From positions 1 to 40,789 of the forward strand of contig NZ_JAASRY010000011.1 in assembly GCF_011761345.1 (NCBI RefSeq): a stretch of DNA of 40,789 nt. The letters run 5' to 3'. The DNA is from Thalassobacillus devorans. Lineage in GTDB: Bacteria > Bacillota > Bacilli > Bacillales > Halobacillaceae. Position numbers and translations under genes: made by a program. The notes below the pieces were generated by a model that was not told where the DNA came from, made no database searches, and saw only the letters and a list, made by a program, of their open reading frames with translations. Shown one piece after another: positions 8,013-17,314 of the stretch (positions are counted from its first letter, which is position 1; every line of letters begins with the position of its first letter).

Positions 8013-8123
8013 TTAGTGGTAGTTATTCTGCTTATTCGCGGAGCTGCTTGTTTTGTGTTTAGGAGCATCACTTTTTTGCTTCTTGTTGTTCTTATTATTA
8101 TGGTTTTGCTTATTATCGCTCAT
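8013..8123 (-). CDS. 36-residue Asn/Lys-rich small protein
   Basis: ATG at 8121-8123 follows AAAAAAAGGAGTGGCAGCG, a strong ribosome-binding site, and the frame runs 36 codons to TAA. The product begins MSDNKQNHNNKNNKKQ and ends ANKQNNYH. It is very hydrophilic, basic and low in complexity, with no signal or membrane segment. A terminator follows directly. Such composition recalls small spore-associated proteins of Bacillaceae, but no family was recognised. It lies 68 bp after yfkH and may be co-transcribed with yfkJIH. Confidence 0.68.
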   Translation of the reverse strand: MSDNKQNHNNKNNKKQKSDAPKHKTSSSANKQNNYH

Positions 8124-8191
8124 CGCTGCCACTCCTTTTTTTCAATAATCATGCTTATGTTCTGCATGAAGTACAGCGATTATACGCGCTA

Positions 8192-9022
8192 TCAGGAGGA
8201 ATGGATACCCAATTTTCTCCTCCGCAAAATTGCATTAATTTCTCCTCCTAAGATTATGATGATCCCGGATATATAAAACCAGATCATCAAGACGATAAAG
8301 CCGCCGAGGCTGCCATAAGTGGCTGAGTAATTACCCATGCTGGTAACATAAAATGAAAATAATAAGGACACGATCTGCCAGCCAACAGTTGCAAACACCG
8401 CGCCAGGAAAAGCATGCTTTATTTTAATGTATTTATTGGGTGCCAGCATATACAGAAACATAAGGACGAGAAAAAAGATGATCGAAGAAATTACCCAGCG
8501 TAAGGCATTCCACAACTCAAGGAAACCTTCGGACAATCCAAAAATAGAAAACAGATAGACCCCGACCATTCTTCCAAACACAGGGAGTAAAAATGCGACG
8601 GCAATGACACCGATCATCGAAATAGTAAGTACGATAGCAATAATTCTTCCGACAAATGGGGAACGGCTTTCTTCTACATCATAAGCACGGTTGAATGCAC
8701 GCATAATGGAGTTGACACCATTGGACGCAGACCATAACGTGCCGATGATACCTATAGACAGTAAGCCACTATTCTGACTTGCCATCAATTCTGCCAGATT
8801 TTCCTGAATCATCGTGTAGGTTTCCGGAGGAGCATAGGTGTGAATAAAATCCAACAGCCTTTCCTGCGAAAGCCGCATATAGCCTAATAAAGTGACAAGG
8901 AATATCATGAAAGGGAATAAAGATAATAAAAAAAAGTAAGATAATTGAGCGGCCATGCCGCTGATGTCATCCTTGTTGAAGCTCGCTCCTACCTCTTTTA
9001 TAAAACTAAAGAACTCTTTCAT
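8192..9022 (-). CDS. yfkH: YihY/BrkB-family membrane protein
   Basis: A 276-residue integral membrane protein with about six hydrophobic segments and the family hallmarks DISGMAAQLSYFFLLSLFPF near the N-terminus and YGSLGGFIVLMIWFYISG near the C-terminus. Its function in bacilli is unknown (the family was once misassigned as RNase BN). It is the last gene of a yfkJ-yfkI-yfkH arrangement known from B. subtilis. TAGGAGAGG precedes the ATG. Confidence 0.88.
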   Translation of the reverse strand: MKEFFSFIKEVGASFNKDDISGMAAQLSYFFLLSLFPFMIFLVTLLGYMRLSQERLLDFIHTYAPPETYTMIQENLAELMASQNSGLLSIGIIGTLWSASNGVNSIMRAFNRAYDVEESRSPFVGRIIAIVLTISMIGVIAVAFLLPVFGRMVGVYLFSIFGLSEGFLELWNALRWVISSIIFFLVLMFLYMLAPNKYIKIKHAFPGAVFATVGWQIVSLLFSFYVTSMGNYSATYGSLGGFIVLMIWFYISGIIIILGGEINAILRRRKLGIHSS

Positions 9023-9052
9023 GATATCCCTCTCCTAACCATTGGGAGAATG

Positions 9053-9382
9053 TTATGAAACGTCCCGGTGATCTATCAGTTTCTCGACGTCCTTTTCTAC
9101 TTCTTTTTCCCATTCGCTCACTTTATCAAGCAGTTCCTCCACTTTATTCAAAACTTCCAGTATATCTTTAGCCCCATCTGCCACACGGTTCGTCAACTGG
9201 TTGTATTTAAGGCGTAACTCCCGGATAGCTTCTGAAGGATTTGAAGTATAACTCTTAACAGATACCCCAGCCCGTTTTGTGCTGCTAAAGACATACTCTC
9301 TGGTCTCCTTGTCCAACAGCGTAACAGCTCCTCCAATTACGGCACCGATCATGACCCCTTTCCAAAACTTATGCTCATTCAT
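9053..9382 (-). CDS. yfkI: YtxH-like stress protein
   Basis: 109 residues: an N-terminal glycine-rich hydrophobic segment (GVMIGAVIGGAVTLL, about 10-24) followed by a charged helical region with heptad-like pattern (about 50-105). This matches YtxH-type general stress proteins. It sits between the phosphatase and yfkH genes, six bases after the former, as yfkI does in B. subtilis. Its ribosome-binding site AAAGGAGG overlaps the end of the upstream gene. Confidence 0.8.
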   Translation of the reverse strand: MNEHKFWKGVMIGAVIGGAVTLLDKETREYVFSSTKRAGVSVKSYTSNPSEAIRELRLKYNQLTNRVADGAKDILEVLNKVEELLDKVSEWEKEVEKDVEKLIDHRDVS

Positions 9383-9388
9383 ATTTAC

Positions 9389-9868
9389 CTATTCCTCCTT
9401 TGATAATTGATAGTCTTTTTTGATTTTATTTAAAAGTTCTCTGCAGCCAGCCGATACAAGTTCATAGACATATTCAAAATTGCCGGTAAAGAATGGATCG
9501 GGGACATTTTTCACTTCTGCTTCCGGGATAAAATCAAGCAGTCGAGCTACGGTAACATCTTCTTTTTCTCTAATACCTGCCATATCGGTGACATTCTTTT
9601 CATCCATCGCAATCAAGTAATCAAAATCGTCCCAATCGCGCTCTGTAATTTGCCTGGCAGCCATTCCTTCATAAGAAATTTTATATTTATCCAGTATTTC
9701 TCTCGTTCCCTCATGTGGAAGGTCACCAACATGCCAGTGACCGACCCCGGCAGAGTCTATAGATATCTTATTATCCAATCCTTCTTTCCTTATTAAATCG
9801 CGAAAAATAGCTTCCGCCATCGGCGACCGGCAAATGTTGCCTAAACAAACAAATAGAACTTTAATCAT
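9389..9868 (-). CDS. yfkJ: Low-molecular-weight protein tyrosine phosphatase
   Basis: 159 residues with the active-site P-loop CLGNICRS (Cys8, Arg14) at the very N-terminus and the general-acid Asp in VPDPFFTG near residue 122, the two defining features of this phosphatase family. It removes phosphate from protein tyrosine, probably in stress response. First gene of yfkJIH; a sigma-B-like promoter lies upstream. Confidence 0.9.
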   Translation of the reverse strand: MIKVLFVCLGNICRSPMAEAIFRDLIRKEGLDNKISIDSAGVGHWHVGDLPHEGTREILDKYKISYEGMAARQITERDWDDFDYLIAMDEKNVTDMAGIREKEDVTVARLLDFIPEAEVKNVPDPFFTGNFEYVYELVSAGCRELLNKIKKDYQLSKEE

Positions 9869-9928
9869 TACTTCTTCTCCCCCAATTCTTCTCTTTTTAT
9901 CTCATACAAATTTTGTATATATCGACTG

Positions 9929-9954
9929 CTACCCCCATTTTTACCGATAAAAAC
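9929..9954 (-). promoter_or_regulatory. Candidate sigma-B promoter for yfkJIH
   Basis: On the minus strand GTTTTT (9949-9954), a 14-bp spacer and GGGTAG (9929-9934) resemble the sigma-B consensus GTTTAA-N13-15-GGGTAT (4/6 and 5/6). The B. subtilis yfkJIH operon is known to respond to general stress, which supports the call. Confidence 0.55.
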
Positions 9955-9988
9955 TTCTCTTATCGTCTACTATTATACCCGAAATAGC

Positions 9989-10017
9989 TTGACATTTGCC
10001 CTGAGTTTTCGGAATAT
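9989..10017 (+). promoter_or_regulatory. Candidate promoter of the symporter gene
   Basis: A consensus TTGACA (9989-9994) is followed after 17 bp by GAATAT (10012-10017) in a TATATAT-rich tract, 33 bp ahead of the start codon. Confidence 0.5.
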
Positions 10018-10049
10018 TTTATATATAAGGAAAAAAGGGGGTACTAATC

Positions 10050-11420
10050 ATGCAAGATGTCTTAAGCAGTATATCCGGCGTTGTATGGGGTCCGGTATTA
10101 TTGATCCTGCTCGTCGGAACCGGTGTCTATTTGACACTTAGGCTCGGATTTTTGCAATTCAGCGCATTGCCTTACGCGTTGAAGCTTGCATTCAGTCCGG
10201 GTAAACAAGATAAAAAATCGAAAGGTGACATTTCCCACTACCAGGCTTTGACTACTGCGATGGCAGCCACTATTGGAACCGGTAATATTGCCGGGGTAGC
10301 TACAGCTGTCGTCCTTGGCGGTCCAGGTGCCGTATTCTGGATGTGGATCACCGCTATTTTCGGAATGGCAACAAAGTATGCTGAAGCCATTCTGGCCGTT
10401 AAATATCGAATCACAGACAAAAACGGAAACATGTCTGGTGGACCGATGTATTACCTGGACCGGGGTTTAAAAATGAAAGGCCTTGGAAAAACACTCGGTA
10501 TCTTGTTTGCTATCTTTGGTGCGATAGCTGCTTTCGGTATTGGAAATATGGTGCAATCCAATTCTGTATCCGATGCACTCGATGCCACGTTCTCCATCCC
10601 TACCTGGGTAACAGGATTGATTCTTACTGCGCTGGCAGGTTTGGTATTACTTGGCGGAATTAAAAGTATCGGTAAAGTCACTGCATTTTTTGTCCCGATC
10701 ATGGCGATATTTTATGTCATTGGTGCACTTATTATTATCTTTACTAACTTTCACCTCGTACCTGCAGCATTCGGCACCATCTTCACGGATGCATTCAGCG
10801 GGAATGCGGTAGCTGGCGGCCTGTTAGGTACTGCCATCCGCTATGGTGTCGCACGAGGGGTCTTCTCCAACGAAGCTGGCTTAGGTTCTGCTCCGATCGC
10901 AGCTGCTGCTGCCAAGACCGACTATCCTGGCCGCCAGGCATTGGTTTCGATGACTCAAGTTTTAATCGATACGATCATCGTCTGTACGATGACTGGTCTG
11001 ACAATCGTTATGGCAGGTCAATATGGTAATGGCGACCTGGAAGGAGCTGATTTAACTACTGCCTCATTCTCCATTTTCTTAGGTGATATTGGTGGTTATA
11101 TTGTTTCCCTCGGCCTTGTATTCTTCGCTTTCTCCACCATCGTAGGTTGGTCTTACTATGGAGAGAAATGTTTTGGTTACCTGACAAAAGACCGCGCTTT
11201 ACCACTTTATAAAATCGCATTCGTCTTATTCGTGTTTGTAGGCGCTGTCCAGGAACTGGGCATCGTATGGACCTTTGCTGACATAATGAACGGGTTGATG
11301 GCATTCCCTAACTTGATCGGGCTCTTGCTTCTATCCGGCGTGGTAGCATCAGAAACTAAGCGCTTCTTGAAAGTAGCCAAGGAAGAAAAACGTCAGGAGA
11401 AACAATCCTCTTATTCTTAA
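10050..11420 (+). CDS. Sodium:alanine symporter (AGCS family)
   Basis: A 456-residue membrane carrier of the alanine or glycine:cation symporter family with about eleven hydrophobic segments. The family signatures are visible: ATIGTGNIAGVATAVVLGGPGAVFWMW (split here across residues about 73-99), GGPMYYLDRG and GVFSNEAGLGSAPIAAAAA. It imports alanine, glycine or a related amino acid with Na+. The gene is monocistronic with a strong AAAAGGGGG ribosome-binding site. Homologous to AlsT and YrbD of B. subtilis; which one cannot be decided. Confidence 0.9.
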   Translation: MQDVLSSISGVVWGPVLLILLVGTGVYLTLRLGFLQFSALPYALKLAFSPGKQDKKSKGDISHYQALTTAMAATIGTGNIAGVATAVVLGGPGAVFWMWITAIFGMATKYAEAILAVKYRITDKNGNMSGGPMYYLDRGLKMKGLGKTLGILFAIFGAIAAFGIGNMVQSNSVSDALDATFSIPTWVTGLILTALAGLVLLGGIKSIGKVTAFFVPIMAIFYVIGALIIIFTNFHLVPAAFGTIFTDAFSGNAVAGGLLGTAIRYGVARGVFSNEAGLGSAPIAAAAAKTDYPGRQALVSMTQVLIDTIIVCTMTGLTIVMAGQYGNGDLEGADLTTASFSIFLGDIGGYIVSLGLVFFAFSTIVGWSYYGEKCFGYLTKDRALPLYKIAFVLFVFVGAVQELGIVWTFADIMNGLMAFPNLIGLLLLSGVVASETKRFLKVAKEEKRQEKQSSYS

Positions 11421-11441
11421 TTAGAACAAAATTTAATGGCA

Positions 11442-11476
11442 AAATAAAGCAGCGCCTACATGGCGTTGCTTTATTT
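11442..11476. terminator. Bidirectional terminator
   Basis: A 15-bp stem AAATAAAGCAGCGCC / GGCGTTGCTTTATTT with a 5-base loop. It ends the symporter gene on the plus strand and overlaps the stop codon of the convergent GGDEF-EAL gene. Confidence 0.82.
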
Positions 11477-13348
11477 ATTCGTATGAAAAGTATAATGATT
11501 ACGCTGTGTTAAAAAATTCTCGAATTCTTCCGGTGGAAGCGGCTTACTAAAGTGATAGCCCTGATAATGATCACAGCCATTCTCTTTAAGGAAGCCTAAA
11601 ACCATAGGCTTTTCCACGCCCTCTCCAATAACCTCTAACTTGAACGTATGCGCAAGCTGAATCATCGCCTTCACAATTTCTGCACCACTTGGGTTCGTGC
11701 TGACATCTTTTATGAAGGATTGGTCAATTTTTAAGTAATTAATCGGGAACTGGCGTAAGTACCCAAGCGAGGAGTAACCAGTGCCAAAATCATCAATCGA
11801 CAAAGCGATTCCCTGCCTTTTCAGCTCCTGCATCGTTTGGATGCATGCATCTGTATTTTGCATGATACTGTTTTCCGTTATCTCTATTTCTAAAAACCGA
11901 GCAGGCATCCCTGTTTCCTCTAATATTTTCTCTACACGGCTTGCAAAATCATGCCGCTGAATTTCTTCTGCTGAGACATTGACAGCCACACGTTCCGGGG
12001 CATATCCTTTTTCCATCCATTCTTTGTTCTGGCGACATGCTTCAAAAAGCACCCATTCCCCCAGCTTTAGAATCAATCCAGTCTCCTCAGCAATCGGAAT
12101 AAATTTCCCTGGGGAAATGAATCCTTGGACAGGGTGCTTCCACCGAACGAGAGCTTCCATACCACTGATCACCCCGGAACGGACGTCAATTTTCGGCTGA
12201 TAATACAGCAGCAGCTCCTTATTACGGATGGCTGCACGCAATTCGCCTTCTAAAGAAACCAATTCATTGTAGGACTTATTCATGGAGTCTGAATAAAAGA
12301 GCAGACTCTGCCGTCCTTTCAGTTTGCAATAATGCATGGCAATATCCGCATTTCCAATCAATTTTCCAGCCGTAGTACCACCGCCTGAATAACCAGCGAT
12401 GCCAATACTTGTGGTGAGAAATAATTCTTTCCCTTTTATACGCAATGGTTTGCTTACTTGTTCCAAAATAGAGTTACCTAATTTACGCGCATCTTTTTCT
12501 GAGCTTGCCTGATCGGTGATAACAACAAATTCATCACTACCAAGTCGGTACAGCTTCCCTTTTTCGCTGATCACTTCACGGATTCGCCTTCCAATCAGCT
12601 GGATGACTTCATCACCAGCCGTGTGACCAAGGGCATCATTAATATATTTGAAACGATCCAGGTCACATAAAAGGATATAGAAAGGTGTGCCCTTCTGCTT
12701 ATCAGTGGATGTTAACCTTTCTTCCAAGTCTTTCTGTAATTTCCGCCGGTTAGGCAAGTCCGTCAATGGATCGTGATAGGCCATATGCCTGACTCGCATC
12801 TCAGCCTCTGCATGCACAGTTATATCAACAGAAGAACCGATGATTTCCACCACTTCTCCCTCGTGCTGGATAGGAGCTAACGTGGAGTAAAGGAAAGTGT
12901 CCTTTAATTTATGTTTATATGTAACGTTTTCTCCAGCAAATGCTTTGTCGTATTTTTTTGTTAAGTACCCGGCTTTTTCCAACCCGAAAATCTCATCCAT
13001 TTCTTTTCCTTCTACAAAAGCTGTGGTAAGCCCTAAGGATCTGGCCAGCTTTCCTTCATACATGGTAAAGTAATAATTTCCATTTTTATTTTTTCTAACT
13101 TTAAATACCATATTCATTAATGCTGCCACGGTTCGTTGAAAATCATTTTCCACTTCAATAGCCAGAGTTTCTTCCATCACTTTGCTTTCTGTAAATGCTA
13201 AGTCATCGTAGAAAGTGAGATAATTATGAAGCAGTTTATCAAGTTCCTTAAGTGTTTGTCGTTCTTTTCCACCTTGAAGCTGTAGTTTGAGAGTTTCCAT
13301 TAATCGATTTATTTCTGCATGTACAAATGAGGTATCCAAATTATCCAT
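11471..13348 (-). CDS. PAS-GGDEF-EAL cyclic di-GMP signalling protein
   Basis: 625 residues without membrane segments. An N-terminal helical part (1-80) precedes a PAS-like domain (about 85-180), a GGDEF domain (about 190-350) and an EAL domain (about 365-615). The cyclase motif is GSDEF rather than GGDEF (270-274) and no RxxD inhibitory site precedes it. The EAL part keeps EALVRW, the NVS Asn, EITE, DDFGTGYSS, KIDQSF, EGVE and QGYHF residues, so phosphodiesterase activity is likely. The start ATG 13348 follows AAAGGTGG; an alternative start lies six codons upstream. Confidence 0.88.
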   Translation of the reverse strand: MDNLDTSFVHAEINRLMETLKLQLQGGKERQTLKELDKLLHNYLTFYDDLAFTESKVMEETLAIEVENDFQRTVAALMNMVFKVRKNKNGNYYFTMYEGKLARSLGLTTAFVEGKEMDEIFGLEKAGYLTKKYDKAFAGENVTYKHKLKDTFLYSTLAPIQHEGEVVEIIGSSVDITVHAEAEMRVRHMAYHDPLTDLPNRRKLQKDLEERLTSTDKQKGTPFYILLCDLDRFKYINDALGHTAGDEVIQLIGRRIREVISEKGKLYRLGSDEFVVITDQASSEKDARKLGNSILEQVSKPLRIKGKELFLTTSIGIAGYSGGGTTAGKLIGNADIAMHYCKLKGRQSLLFYSDSMNKSYNELVSLEGELRAAIRNKELLLYYQPKIDVRSGVISGMEALVRWKHPVQGFISPGKFIPIAEETGLILKLGEWVLFEACRQNKEWMEKGYAPERVAVNVSAEEIQRHDFASRVEKILEETGMPARFLEIEITENSIMQNTDACIQTMQELKRQGIALSIDDFGTGYSSLGYLRQFPINYLKIDQSFIKDVSTNPSGAEIVKAMIQLAHTFKLEVIGEGVEKPMVLGFLKENGCDHYQGYHFSKPLPPEEFENFLTQRNHYTFHTNK

Positions 13349-13536
13349 GGAATCCACCTTTACCAAATATCGTTAAAATTCGACAAGCTTCACTTAATTT
13401 TAAACTATCTTACCCATTATAAAAAGACTAATCATTTCCTGCATTCATGTTAATCACTAGCTAATTTTCCCTGAAAATTAATATTTTCTTAGCTGAAATT
13501 TCATTTTTTCACGCGGGTGACAAGTAAGAAAAATTA

Positions 13537-13564
13537 AGACAGACCTATAGAAATAGGCCTGTCT
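13537..13564 (-). terminator. Terminator of the siderophore operon
   Basis: A 12-bp stem AGACAGGCCTAT / ATAGGTCTGTCT (one G-U) with a 4-base loop and, on the minus strand, a TTAATTTTTC tail, 11 bp after the last siderophore gene. Confidence 0.82.
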
Positions 13565-13574
13565 GATGAAGGTT

Positions 13575-15386
13575 TTATGAAAAGTGTACTTCTCCGGCAA
13601 AACGGGCAAGCGGATTTGTAACTTTCCCTGATTCGGAAGCATGAGGGCGATCATCACCATCTTCATAACCATAGTCAACCATACGATTACGGTTTAACGT
13701 AAGTTTGGTTAATTCAGGTTTAAAGAAATCAAAGAGTTTAAAACGATCTTTCAAATGTAGGTGGTTGTCCTGATATTGCTTGATGGAATCCGCAAGACAC
13801 TCCCAAAATTTATATTCGGTTACGGCTTCCTTTCGATCAAGAATGTCAGCCATGTACCTTAAGTGACATACAAACAACCCTGTGAAGATAAATTGGGTAA
13901 GTCCTTCAGGCGGCTCACTCCTCAGTACATCTTTCAGTTCTTGTGATAGTTCAGATAACTCTTCAAATGGTTGATCACTGATATTTACGTCATCCACAAA
14001 ATCTTTGACTGCCAACCGGTGTGGCTTGAAATCTTTCATTACCAATATCGTATTTTGCCCATGAGGTGAAAATACTGTTCCGTATTGATATAAGTAGTGG
14101 AGAAGCGGCTCCATGACTACTCGGAAAAATTCCTTCAGCCACTCGTCAGGGGTTATCCCCGAAGCTTCGATCAAGCTTAAGACAAATGGTTTGCCATCGT
14201 TATCTTCATGTAATAATGCAGCCAGGGTGATCGCTTTTTCTCCATCATCGAGATACGTGTAAATACTTTCCCGCCAAATGACGCCAAGCATTTCCAGATA
14301 TTGATAGGGGGAGTTATCAAGCTTTGGATAGAGGTTGTGATCTACGTTGATACTTGCTATTTCCCCCGGCAGGATCACCCGGCAAGTTTCTTTTAAAAAG
14401 TCATCCTTCTCATAAATTCCTTTGATGAACTCCGTAATTTTTGGTGCAATCAGGGTACGCTCCGCAGGCAAGCCGCGATAGACAAGGGTATTCAATATAC
14501 TCATTGGCACCTTCACATGATGTTTTTCTTTATGGCTTTGATTTACAAAGGTCCGAATCGACTGTTGAGGAAGGTAATTGTCTTCACCTTTTCCTAGTGG
14601 TATGATCATCTGCCTGGATAACTCTTCAGCGAATTGCTGGATGATCACATTTTTCCACTGCCATTCATGAACAGGAAGGTAGAAATATTCCTGTTCATCA
14701 ACTCCCCATTCTTGCAGCACTTTTTCAAACTGTTTCTTTTCATCAAGGGAAAGCTCGTCATGTAAAAGCTTATGATAATTGATTTTTTCAGTCGACTGAA
14801 AGGAAGCGCGTTCCTTATGCACGGCGATCCAGTATAATTTAGTTTCTTTTTGCATTTCTGGCGCGTAATCACAATAATCGTCGTAGCCGAAACCGATTCT
14901 CCCTTTATTATAAGTAATCCATGGGTGGCCGCTCATGTGTCCCTCTAACAACGCATAATCTTCCTTAATCAGCTCATCGGATGTTTTCGAAGCTTTTCCA
15001 AGCAGATGCATATCAGCCACAAGGGTATTGTTCAATTCTTTGATTAAATGACCGGCTGTTTCAGAAGACATTCCTATAATAGGCTGGATATCAAGTAAAA
15101 ATTGGATGGCATGATCAGCTGGGCGCTCTGTTCCATCTTCTTTTACACAAATAGTTCCAGCTTTTACCTTCAACCCTCCAAATAGATCCTTTCTAGCAAG
15201 AAAAGTATATTGTTTATATTCAGAGATCGGCAGCATGTATTCATCCCACTTCCCATGCTGCTTCTTAATTTCTGGTTCAAGCATATCTTCGTACGTATAC
15301 TCCTCGATCATTTTGGTTAACAGCTGGTAATTCGCTTCCTCCCAGTGTTCTTTCTTAAAGTATTTCTTTATATATGGTAATTGCAT
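13575..15386 (-). CDS. NIS siderophore synthetase, IucC type
   Basis: A 603-residue IucA/IucC-family synthetase with the C-terminal FhuF-like iron reductase-type extension of the family. Conserved segments include HMSGHPWITYNKGRIGFGYD (near 140), LPVHEWQW, QQSIRTF, KVPMSILNT and FSPHGQNTI. Such enzymes activate a carboxylate with ATP and join it to an amine or hydroxamate. As the last gene of a decarboxylase-IucA-acetyltransferase-hydroxylase-IucC series it resembles RhbF or AlcC and should perform the second condensation. ATG 15386 follows GAAAGAAGGGAT; an upstream in-frame start lacks such a site. Confidence 0.88.
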   Translation of the reverse strand: MQLPYIKKYFKKEHWEEANYQLLTKMIEEYTYEDMLEPEIKKQHGKWDEYMLPISEYKQYTFLARKDLFGGLKVKAGTICVKEDGTERPADHAIQFLLDIQPIIGMSSETAGHLIKELNNTLVADMHLLGKASKTSDELIKEDYALLEGHMSGHPWITYNKGRIGFGYDDYCDYAPEMQKETKLYWIAVHKERASFQSTEKINYHKLLHDELSLDEKKQFEKVLQEWGVDEQEYFYLPVHEWQWKNVIIQQFAEELSRQMIIPLGKGEDNYLPQQSIRTFVNQSHKEKHHVKVPMSILNTLVYRGLPAERTLIAPKITEFIKGIYEKDDFLKETCRVILPGEIASINVDHNLYPKLDNSPYQYLEMLGVIWRESIYTYLDDGEKAITLAALLHEDNDGKPFVLSLIEASGITPDEWLKEFFRVVMEPLLHYLYQYGTVFSPHGQNTILVMKDFKPHRLAVKDFVDDVNISDQPFEELSELSQELKDVLRSEPPEGLTQFIFTGLFVCHLRYMADILDRKEAVTEYKFWECLADSIKQYQDNHLHLKDRFKLFDFFKPELTKLTLNRNRMVDYGYEDGDDRPHASESGKVTNPLARFAGEVHFS

Positions 15387-15414
15387 GAATGAAATCCCTT
15401 CTTTCCCTGTAAAT

Positions 15415-16755
15415 TTATTGACTAAAAGCAGGCTGTCTCCGAGTGCCAAACGACTGATAAACATTTACTTGGCTGACTGGATAGACGTCTCTGCCAGCCA
15501 AGAAGTTAATGATAACCGCATTTCGGTGGGCGCCCAATCCAAGATCTGGAGCACCGACTCCATGCGTATGAATTTCTCCATTTTGAATGAAGATATGATT
15601 ATTGTAGATTCCGTCCATTGATAGCTTATAATCTTCACTCACACTAAACCGCCCTTGGCTATCCCAGATAATAAGGTCATGAATTGGCATCAGAAATTCT
15701 GGAAAGGTTGGCTTGTAGCCTGTCCCTAATATCACCACATCAGTTTCCACTAAAAATTCTTCTTCACTTACCAGCTGGCACCCATAAAGTCTCCATTGCT
15801 CCCCAACAGGCTTGATCTGTTTAATAGCCGACATAGCTTGTAAGTGGATGTCAGGCTCTTCTTCTCCAACACTTCGCTGATATAAAAGTTCATATATATC
15901 GGAGATAGTATCTGCGCTGATTCCTTTATATAACAAATCCTGTTCACCCAACAATTTGTCTTTTTTCTCCTGAGCTAATTGATAGAAAAAAGAAGTATAA
16001 TCAGGTGAAAAATGTTCAAGTCCAAGTTTTGAATATTCCATTGGGAAGAAACCTTTCGAGCGGGTGTACCAATCCAACGAATATCCATGGTCTGGCTGGT
16101 CTTCCAGCAAATCAAGAAATACCTCCGCTGCACTTTGTCCAGAGCCAATGACCGCTACTTTTTCAGCCCCTTTACAAATATTTTTCTTATATAAATAATC
16201 TGCTGTATGAAACACCTTTTCCCCCAGGGCTTCCTGTAATTGTTCAGGAACAGCAGGTACCGTTCCAATTCCCATCAGAATATGTCGGCCATAGTAGCAA
16301 TCTTCTTCCTTCGTACGAACATCTTCCACCACTATTTCATACACGTCTTCTCCATCAAGAGTTTGAAGCTCCACTTGTTTCACATTGGCATGAAACTGGC
16401 AATTATCCAGTTGCTCCGTCACCCATCTGCAATAATGGTTGTATTCCTTCCTCGGAATGTGGAAATCTTCCCGGAAATAAAAGCGATACAACCTATTCTT
16501 TTCCTGCAAGTAATTTAGGAAGCTATAACGATTTGTTACATCTGCCATACTTACAAGGTCAGCTAAAAAAGGAACTTGTAATGTAGTCCCTTCAATCATC
16601 ATCCCGGGGTGCCAGTCAAATTGTGGTTTCTTCTCAAAGAACAAAGCATCTATTTCGGGTACCTCTTCTGCCAGCGCTGCAAAGCCAAGGTTGAATGGAC
16701 CGATTCCGATGCCAATCACGTCGTAAATGTTAGACTTCTTGATAGAATCCTGCAT
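15415..16755 (-). CDS. Lysine/ornithine/diamine N-monooxygenase of siderophore synthesis
   Basis: A 446-residue flavin-dependent N-hydroxylase (IucD, RhbE or DesB type). The FAD motif GIGIGPFNLG is near residue 14, the NADPH motif VIGSGQSAAEV near 200, and the C-terminal LGTGYKPT near 370. It makes the hydroxylamine later acetylated to a hydroxamate. The chosen ATG (16755) follows GAGGTGG; the in-frame ATG at 16773 precedes that site. It overlaps the acetyltransferase gene by 26 bp, so the two are translationally coupled. Confidence 0.9.
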   Translation of the reverse strand: MQDSIKKSNIYDVIGIGIGPFNLGFAALAEEVPEIDALFFEKKPQFDWHPGMMIEGTTLQVPFLADLVSMADVTNRYSFLNYLQEKNRLYRFYFREDFHIPRKEYNHYCRWVTEQLDNCQFHANVKQVELQTLDGEDVYEIVVEDVRTKEEDCYYGRHILMGIGTVPAVPEQLQEALGEKVFHTADYLYKKNICKGAEKVAVIGSGQSAAEVFLDLLEDQPDHGYSLDWYTRSKGFFPMEYSKLGLEHFSPDYTSFFYQLAQEKKDKLLGEQDLLYKGISADTISDIYELLYQRSVGEEEPDIHLQAMSAIKQIKPVGEQWRLYGCQLVSEEEFLVETDVVILGTGYKPTFPEFLMPIHDLIIWDSQGRFSVSEDYKLSMDGIYNNHIFIQNGEIHTHGVGAPDLGLGAHRNAVIINFLAGRDVYPVSQVNVYQSFGTRRQPAFSQ

Positions 16756-17314
16756 GAGACCACCTCTTTTCAAATGTCTCCCTGTGACAAAACATCAATA
16801 ACCCCGTTTTATCTGGTAGTTCTATTGGATGAACAGCTTCAAACCCGCACTTTTCAAAGACATGGATCATCTTTTCATTTCGTATATCCGGTTCGGCAAC
16901 CACTTTCTTTGTTTCGGGCCGCTTGAATTGAAAACCTACCATCGCCCGTAACAGAGGGAGAGCGTATCCCCTCCCTAGATATTGTGGGTCCCCGATCAAC
17001 AGATGGATCCCTTGATCAAAGGGTTCAGCTTCGTAGCATTTTTCTACGACATCCTCCTTGACCCAATAAGCCTCCCAATAGCTCATCGGATGACCATCAA
17101 TCTCTCCTATATATAACGTTTGGTGACGGTCATCCAGTGCGTCTTTCAAATGTCTGCTGAACTTTGAGAACGGCAGATTAAGTTGCCAAAAAGGGATGAC
17201 GTGCTGTTGATGCATCCATAAAAATACGTCGGTCAAATCCCTATCATAGTCTAATTTACGGAAGGAAATATTCTTCTCAACATCATTGTCAAAGGTAACG
17301 AAATCAGGATTCAT
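16730..17314 (-). CDS. Siderophore N-acyltransferase, AlcB/RhbD type
   Basis: 194 residues of the GNAT-fold family used in hydroxamate siderophore synthesis (IucB, AlcB, RhbD). Visible are the N-terminal LWMHQQHVIPFWQL segment, SYWEAYWVKED, the coenzyme A region DPQYLGRGYALPLLRA and VAEPDIRNEKMIHVFEKCGF. It should transfer an acetyl or succinyl group to the N-hydroxylated diamine. Start and stop overlap both neighbours, by 11 bp with the synthetase upstream and 26 bp with the hydroxylase downstream. Confidence 0.88.
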   Translation of the reverse strand: MNPDFVTFDNDVEKNISFRKLDYDRDLTDVFLWMHQQHVIPFWQLNLPFSKFSRHLKDALDDRHQTLYIGEIDGHPMSYWEAYWVKEDVVEKCYEAEPFDQGIHLLIGDPQYLGRGYALPLLRAMVGFQFKRPETKKVVAEPDIRNEKMIHVFEKCGFEAVHPIELPDKTGLLMFCHRETFEKRWSHAGFYQEV

